A stretch of 42,048 nucleotides of DNA. Origin: 2-01-FULL-44-17 sp036517175. GTDB lineage: Bacteria > Patescibacteriota > Minisyncoccia > 2-02-FULL-40-12 > IGHO2-01-FULL-4-A. The position numbers and the translations under genes were made by a program. The notes under the pieces are model-generated. The model ran no database searches. It saw only the letters and a list, made by a program, of their open reading frames with translations, and had not been told where the DNA came from. How positions within the stretch are numbered: the first letter of the stretch is position 1; each line of letters begins with the position of its first letter. This document shows positions 38,825-42,048 of the stretch, piece after piece. Where the stretch lies: positions 1 through 42,048 of the forward strand of contig DATDXQ010000019.1 in the NCBI GenBank assembly GCA_036517175.1, read 5' to 3'.

Positions 38825-38852
38825 AGTGTAGCAATGCATAGAAGTTAGTCAA
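38825..38852 (-). promoter_or_regulatory. Promoter of the winged-helix gene
   Basis: Minus strand TTGACT (complement of 38847-38852), 16 nt, TACACT (complement of 38825-38830), in the divergent spacer with the 38884 gene. Confidence 0.55.
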
Positions 38853-38883
38853 CTACTCTAAATATAATAAATATTTCAAAGCT

Positions 38884-40890
38884 GTGGAAAAAATAACACT
38901 AAAACCTGCTATCAAAGAATTAATTCATAGAAATGGTGAAGACGGCTCTCATTTTGACGTTCTTACTTACCACGGTTCAAATAATCAAGAAAAGTCACTC
39001 GGCTCCCTAGTTCTGGTCGGCCACATTAAATACACTGAAGATGATCTCTCTTATGCCATAAATCTAATATCTTCTCTGGCTAAACGAGAATTTTATGGAG
39101 AGGAGTCCGTGCTCGGACAAGACACCAAGAGGGCCTTCGGTAGCACACTCGGCAAATTAAATGAGGTTCTTGACGATCTTTTTAAAAACAAAAGTCTAAA
39201 ACTAAATATCGGACTAATGGCAATCTCCGGAGATAATGTTTTTATTTCAAGATTAGGCAAGTTTAAGGTGGCTCTAGCGAGGGATAGCAAACCTATAGAC
39301 GTATTAAATAACATAGAATTGTTTAATAAAGACGCTGAGGATGTTAAACAATTCTCAAACATCATATCTGGCAAGTTATATCCTGGTGATAAAATATTTG
39401 CCTACTTTCCAACACGTTCCCTGGTTGCCCGCGAAAAACAACTTCAGGAAATACTTGTACAAGAAGACCAAGAATCATTCAAAGAAAAAATTGCCAGCTT
39501 AGCTGTAAATGCTTCGAATTTTTCTTGCTGCGGAGTTCACGTCCTAATTAACGAGCTCAAAGAATTGCCCGTTCAAACAGTAAGCTACACTAAACCGTTG
39601 ATGTCCATAAAACCACAATCCGATGACCTTGAAGATGAAGAAGAAGTCACCACCTCAACACCAAAGATAGATGATGACGGCGACCCAGAAGAACAACCCT
39701 TGATAACCCGGGCACAAAACAAATACCGAGACGAAGCACCAGAAAATGAAGCGCCAAGAATTATACCCGCAGAATTCAGTATTAATAAAAAAATCACTCC
39801 AATGACTTCATTGACAGGTTATTTCAGAAAAATGGGAAGAATGAACAAGCTTAGTTCTAGAGTACGCTCCAAGATGTTTTTCACCATAGCTACGCTAGTT
39901 GTATTACCGGTTATTGGTATAGTTGTTTTTCGTTCAATGGGTGGCTCAAGCGAACTGAAGACGACCATAAACGAAGCCAAAGAAAAAGTAAAACTAGCAC
40001 AGATGCAATTAACTCAAAATAATACCAGAGAGGCCAGGAATCTACTCCAGGCGGCAATATCAACTGCGGCTGGACTGTCTAACGATAAGATAAACGAGGT
40101 AAAGGATGAGGCGATGAAAACCCTCAACAACATAAATCGTTTCAGTGACAAAAATCCGGAATTATATTCTGACCTTAGTTCCGCTGAAGGCGCCCCCTCT
40201 TTTGACCTAATCTCAGAAAATGAAGGGACTGTGTTTACTCTAGACAATGTTGGCGGTTTACACTCTATAAAACAAGATAATCCAGCGTCTAAGATATCTC
40301 GGATAGAAATACAGTCCGGGTTTATTTATAGCCTTGGATCATTGGTTTCTGTATTTAATGGCTCAGATAGCATAACGACCGTTAATCTTGAGACAAATAA
40401 GTCATCTTCGTTTTCGCTAAAAGAACCTTCTCAGGTAAGCGATGCAACAATATACGAAGGCAATCTTTACGCATTGGCAGAAAACAAAATATACAAATAT
40501 GCTGATGCTGTTACAGGAGGCACCAAAAAAACAACATGGAGTACAGAAACCCCAACCGACAATCTCATTTCGATAACCGCCGATGGCAACCTATTTGTCC
40601 TTACGGAGACAGGCAAGATTATTAAATACTTCAAGGGGGCAAAGGAGTCTGAATTTGATCTTAACCTATCACCCACAACAGGCAGCCGCATATTTACGCA
40701 CAAGGATTCCGCATTCATTTATTTGACTGATAAATCCAATGGATTCGTATACGTATTCGATAAGGCCAGTGGCGAGCTTAAGACAACTTACAACATCTCT
40801 TCAGTTGGTTCTATAAAGACCTTCTCCATCTCTCCTGACGGCTCCGTCTGGGCCCTCTCTTCCGACAACAAAATCTGGGTAGTAAGATAA
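38884..40890 (+). CDS. Membrane protein: PP2C-like domain, one helix, propeller-like domain
   Basis: 668 residues. Residues ~20-225 resemble a PPM/PP2C-type phosphatase fold (strands with ISGDNVFISRLGKFKVALAR and GKLYPGDKIFAYFPT), but the metal-binding GDGxG and acidic residues are missing, so it may be a pseudophosphatase. An acidic, Pro-rich linker (245-290) precedes a membrane helix at 331-349. Outside, a short coiled coil (355-410) leads to a repeat domain (~420-668) with beta-propeller-like units (NGSDSITTVNL, EGNLYALAENKIYKY, DGNLFVLTETGKIIKY). GTG start; TATAAT at 38863-38868, 15 nt upstream. Confidence 0.65.
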   Translation: MEKITLKPAIKELIHRNGEDGSHFDVLTYHGSNNQEKSLGSLVLVGHIKYTEDDLSYAINLISSLAKREFYGEESVLGQDTKRAFGSTLGKLNEVLDDLFKNKSLKLNIGLMAISGDNVFISRLGKFKVALARDSKPIDVLNNIELFNKDAEDVKQFSNIISGKLYPGDKIFAYFPTRSLVAREKQLQEILVQEDQESFKEKIASLAVNASNFSCCGVHVLINELKELPVQTVSYTKPLMSIKPQSDDLEDEEEVTTSTPKIDDDGDPEEQPLITRAQNKYRDEAPENEAPRIIPAEFSINKKITPMTSLTGYFRKMGRMNKLSSRVRSKMFFTIATLVVLPVIGIVVFRSMGGSSELKTTINEAKEKVKLAQMQLTQNNTREARNLLQAAISTAAGLSNDKINEVKDEAMKTLNNINRFSDKNPELYSDLSSAEGAPSFDLISENEGTVFTLDNVGGLHSIKQDNPASKISRIEIQSGFIYSLGSLVSVFNGSDSITTVNLETNKSSSFSLKEPSQVSDATIYEGNLYALAENKIYKYADAVTGGTKKTTWSTETPTDNLISITADGNLFVLTETGKIIKYFKGAKESEFDLNLSPTTGSRIFTHKDSAFIYLTDKSNGFVYVFDKASGELKTTYNISSVGSIKTFSISPDGSVWALSSDNKIWVVR

Positions 40891-40893
40891 GTC

Positions 40894-40920
40894 AAAAAAA
40901 GAGCCTAGCGGCTCTTTTTT
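40894..40920 (+). terminator. Bidirectional terminator
   Basis: AAAAAAAGAGCC-TAGC-GGCTCTTTTTT serves the 38884 gene and, in reverse, the convergent gene ending at 40930. Confidence 0.9.
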
Positions 40921-40929
40921 AGTAGTTAA

Positions 40930-41832
40930 CTATAGTCTCCAAGGATAAGAAGAGATAACAGAAACTATACACTTCTTGAAATCTGGGGCTTTGACACAGA
41001 AATTATCATAACGCTCTGCGACTTCTAGCGGGACTAGTATAAATCGGCCTCGGTTAAATGGCGATTCTACTTCAACCAGTAATCTACCTTCGTTTACCTC
41101 GCAGGCAATTTGGAATCTTACATCAGCATCTAATTCTTTATCAGTTTGCACCAGTCCTGCTTCTTGTCTAGCCCAAGTTGAATGTCTAGCCAATTCTAGA
41201 TTGTAGGCACCCCTGGATATATATTTTTCTACGTTTTGAAGTACACCTAGATCTGGTTTGGCTTTGGCTCCCAAAATATCGTCTTCCCAGTCAAATAAAA
41301 TAATGTCCTCTGTAAGTCTACGGTCTTGGATTAATTGCAGAATAACATCCTTGTATTCTCCTTCTAACTGGTTAGAGATTCTGCCGCTATCAAGATATGA
41401 TCGGTTAAATGTGACCCACCAATTTACCACAAAGCCATTCTTGGCAAACATTTCTAGGATTCTGGGTATTTCTATCTCAAAAAGTTTTCGCTCTTTTTTA
41501 GTGGGAATGAATTTATTATTCTGCTCTCTATAACGTTTTTCTAAATCTTTGGAGACACACCACTGGGTCAGTATATTTACTGGTTCACCATTCTTTTTAC
41601 ATTCGTCCATATAGTCATCCACCCATTCATTAATTTTCTGATTGTTTGATCTAACAATTTTATTTTGCCGCCTAAGGAATTCTAATAGCGCTACCGTTTG
41701 CGGAACTCTCACTCGACCCTCCTTTTGTAAAAGAATTCTTGCCTTCTTAAGAAAAGCAAGTTTAATCTGTCCAAATCTATATTTGAACTGATTAAATTTA
41801 CTCTTCTGTAATTTTTTCTTTTTGTAACTCAT
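40930..41832 (-). CDS. Unknown protein, ~300 aa, starting at the tRNA-His end
   Basis: No family recognised. Basic N-terminus (MSYKKKKLQKSKFNQF), then helical sequence, with WVVTFNRSYLDSGRISNQLEG and DIILFDWEDDILGAKAKPD in the middle, a Cys near 245, and a strand-rich C-terminus (RLLVEVESPFNRGRFILVPLEV). I chose the ATG at 41832: the open frame continues upstream only because it reads through tRNA-His. This ATG lies 2 nt past the mature tRNA end, so it has no separate leader; AGGA inside the acceptor stem is the only Shine-Dalgarno-like sequence. Confidence 0.6.
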   Translation of the reverse strand: MSYKKKKLQKSKFNQFKYRFGQIKLAFLKKARILLQKEGRVRVPQTVALLEFLRRQNKIVRSNNQKINEWVDDYMDECKKNGEPVNILTQWCVSKDLEKRYREQNNKFIPTKKERKLFEIEIPRILEMFAKNGFVVNWWVTFNRSYLDSGRISNQLEGEYKDVILQLIQDRRLTEDIILFDWEDDILGAKAKPDLGVLQNVEKYISRGAYNLELARHSTWARQEAGLVQTDKELDADVRFQIACEVNEGRLLVEVESPFNRGRFILVPLEVAERYDNFCVKAPDFKKCIVSVISSYPWRL

Positions 41833-41960
41833 GGGTCCTGGACGGGACTTGCACCCGCAACCAATGCCTTCACAGGGCACCGCTCTTCTATTTGAGCTAC
41901 CAGGACCATACGAAGGAGGTGCGGACCCGCACCTCCAAGGCTGAAGCCGATGTGATTCAT
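41829..41960 (-). CDS. Possible 43-aa frame spanning tRNA-His
   Basis: ATG at 41960 follows AAAAAAGGAG by 5 nt, the same strong ribosome-binding site seen in the orphan cassettes. The frame (MNHIGFSLGGAGPHLL...) runs through the whole tRNA and stops with TGA overlapping the next ATG as ATGA. It may be the start of an orphan gene interrupted by the tRNA, or chance. Confidence 0.25.
   Translation of the reverse strand: MNHIGFSLGGAGPHLLRMVLVAQIEERCPVKALVAGASPVQDP
41834..41907 (-). tRNA. tRNA-His (anticodon GTG)
   Basis: G-1 encoded opposite C73, acceptor GTCCTGG/CCAGGAC, D arm GCTC/GAGC, anticodon arm GTGCC-CTGTGAA-GGCAT, T arm GCGGG-TGCAAGT-CCCGT with G at position 55 in place of T. CCA not fully encoded. 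Confidence 0.92.
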
Positions 41961-42048
41961 AGACACTCCTTTTTTACCCACCTTAGCTTTAGCGAAGGCG
42001 GGCTACGGGAAACAAAAAAACTCCCGTTCCTTGATAATCCCGACTTTA
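41908..42048. other. Window end: hairpins and a GC-rich repeat
   Basis: Contains a perfect hairpin GGAGGTGCGG/CCGCACCTCC (about 41915-41936), the ribosome-binding site described for the 43-aa frame, and CACCTTAGCTTTAGCGAAGG with GCGGGCTAC, a GC-rich repeat type like those inserted in the palindromic elements. No further gene visible. Confidence 0.5.

Overview
The window looks like a chromosomal segment of a Candidate Phyla Radiation (Patescibacteria) bacterium, probably on the Parcubacteria/Microgenomates side. The evidence is: low to moderate GC with the standard code (TGA is a stop); short versions of many housekeeping proteins; core genes split into single transcription units with almost no leader; many small proteins I cannot assign to any family; and short GC-rich palindromes in the intergenic spaces, which I associate from memory with these genomes. 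The lineage is an inference, because no rRNA is present.

Layout. 0-5 kb: PD-(D/E)XK nuclease, orphan proteins, type II NADH dehydrogenase (ndh), an EnvC-like M23 protein. 5-13.1 kb: gltX, an ATPase-dead priA, def, a candidate small RNA, fmt, a metal ABC ATPase/permease pair, efp. 13.1-14.4 kb: a membrane protein and a tRNA operon (Ile2, Leu, Arg) with a partial duplication of the tRNA-Arg 3' end. 14.4-21.3 kb: dnaJ, three orphan cassettes, a candidate repeat RNA, then hrcA-grpE-dnaK behind a CIRCE operator. 21.3-27.4 kb: a divergent NRAMP-family transporter, cysS, a TIM-barrel protein, dnaB, recR. 27.4-31.1 kb: a mosaic segment bounded by two inverted copies of one ~165-bp element, holding rplU, several orphans, tRNA-Glu and GC-rich DNA. 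31.2-37.9 kb: a division/cell-wall cluster mraZ-rsmH-ftsL-ftsI-(HEAT-repeat/kinase-like protein)-murF with a MraZ operator. 38-42 kb: tRNA-Val with a winged-helix/nucleotidyltransferase pair, a large membrane protein with a PP2C-like domain and a propeller-like domain, an orphan, and tRNA-His.

Three themes stand out. First, seven intergenic elements share one predicted fold: a long outer stem whose sequence is private to each copy yet self-complementary, a middle stem, an AT-rich inner hairpin and a 3' hairpin with a GCTGG loop. An eighth, related palindrome and a separate three-copy family are also present. Stems change with compensation between copies, so base-pairing rather than sequence seems to be conserved. 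Second, two dense groups of expression signals are visible: core genes with a -10 box 6-10 nt before the start codon and no Shine-Dalgarno site (leaderless), and orphan cassettes with their own TTGACW-type promoter, a purine-rich Shine-Dalgarno site and a terminator that often contains the stop codon. Third, a HEAT-repeat protein with a C-terminal kinase-like domain occupies the place where murE usually lies.
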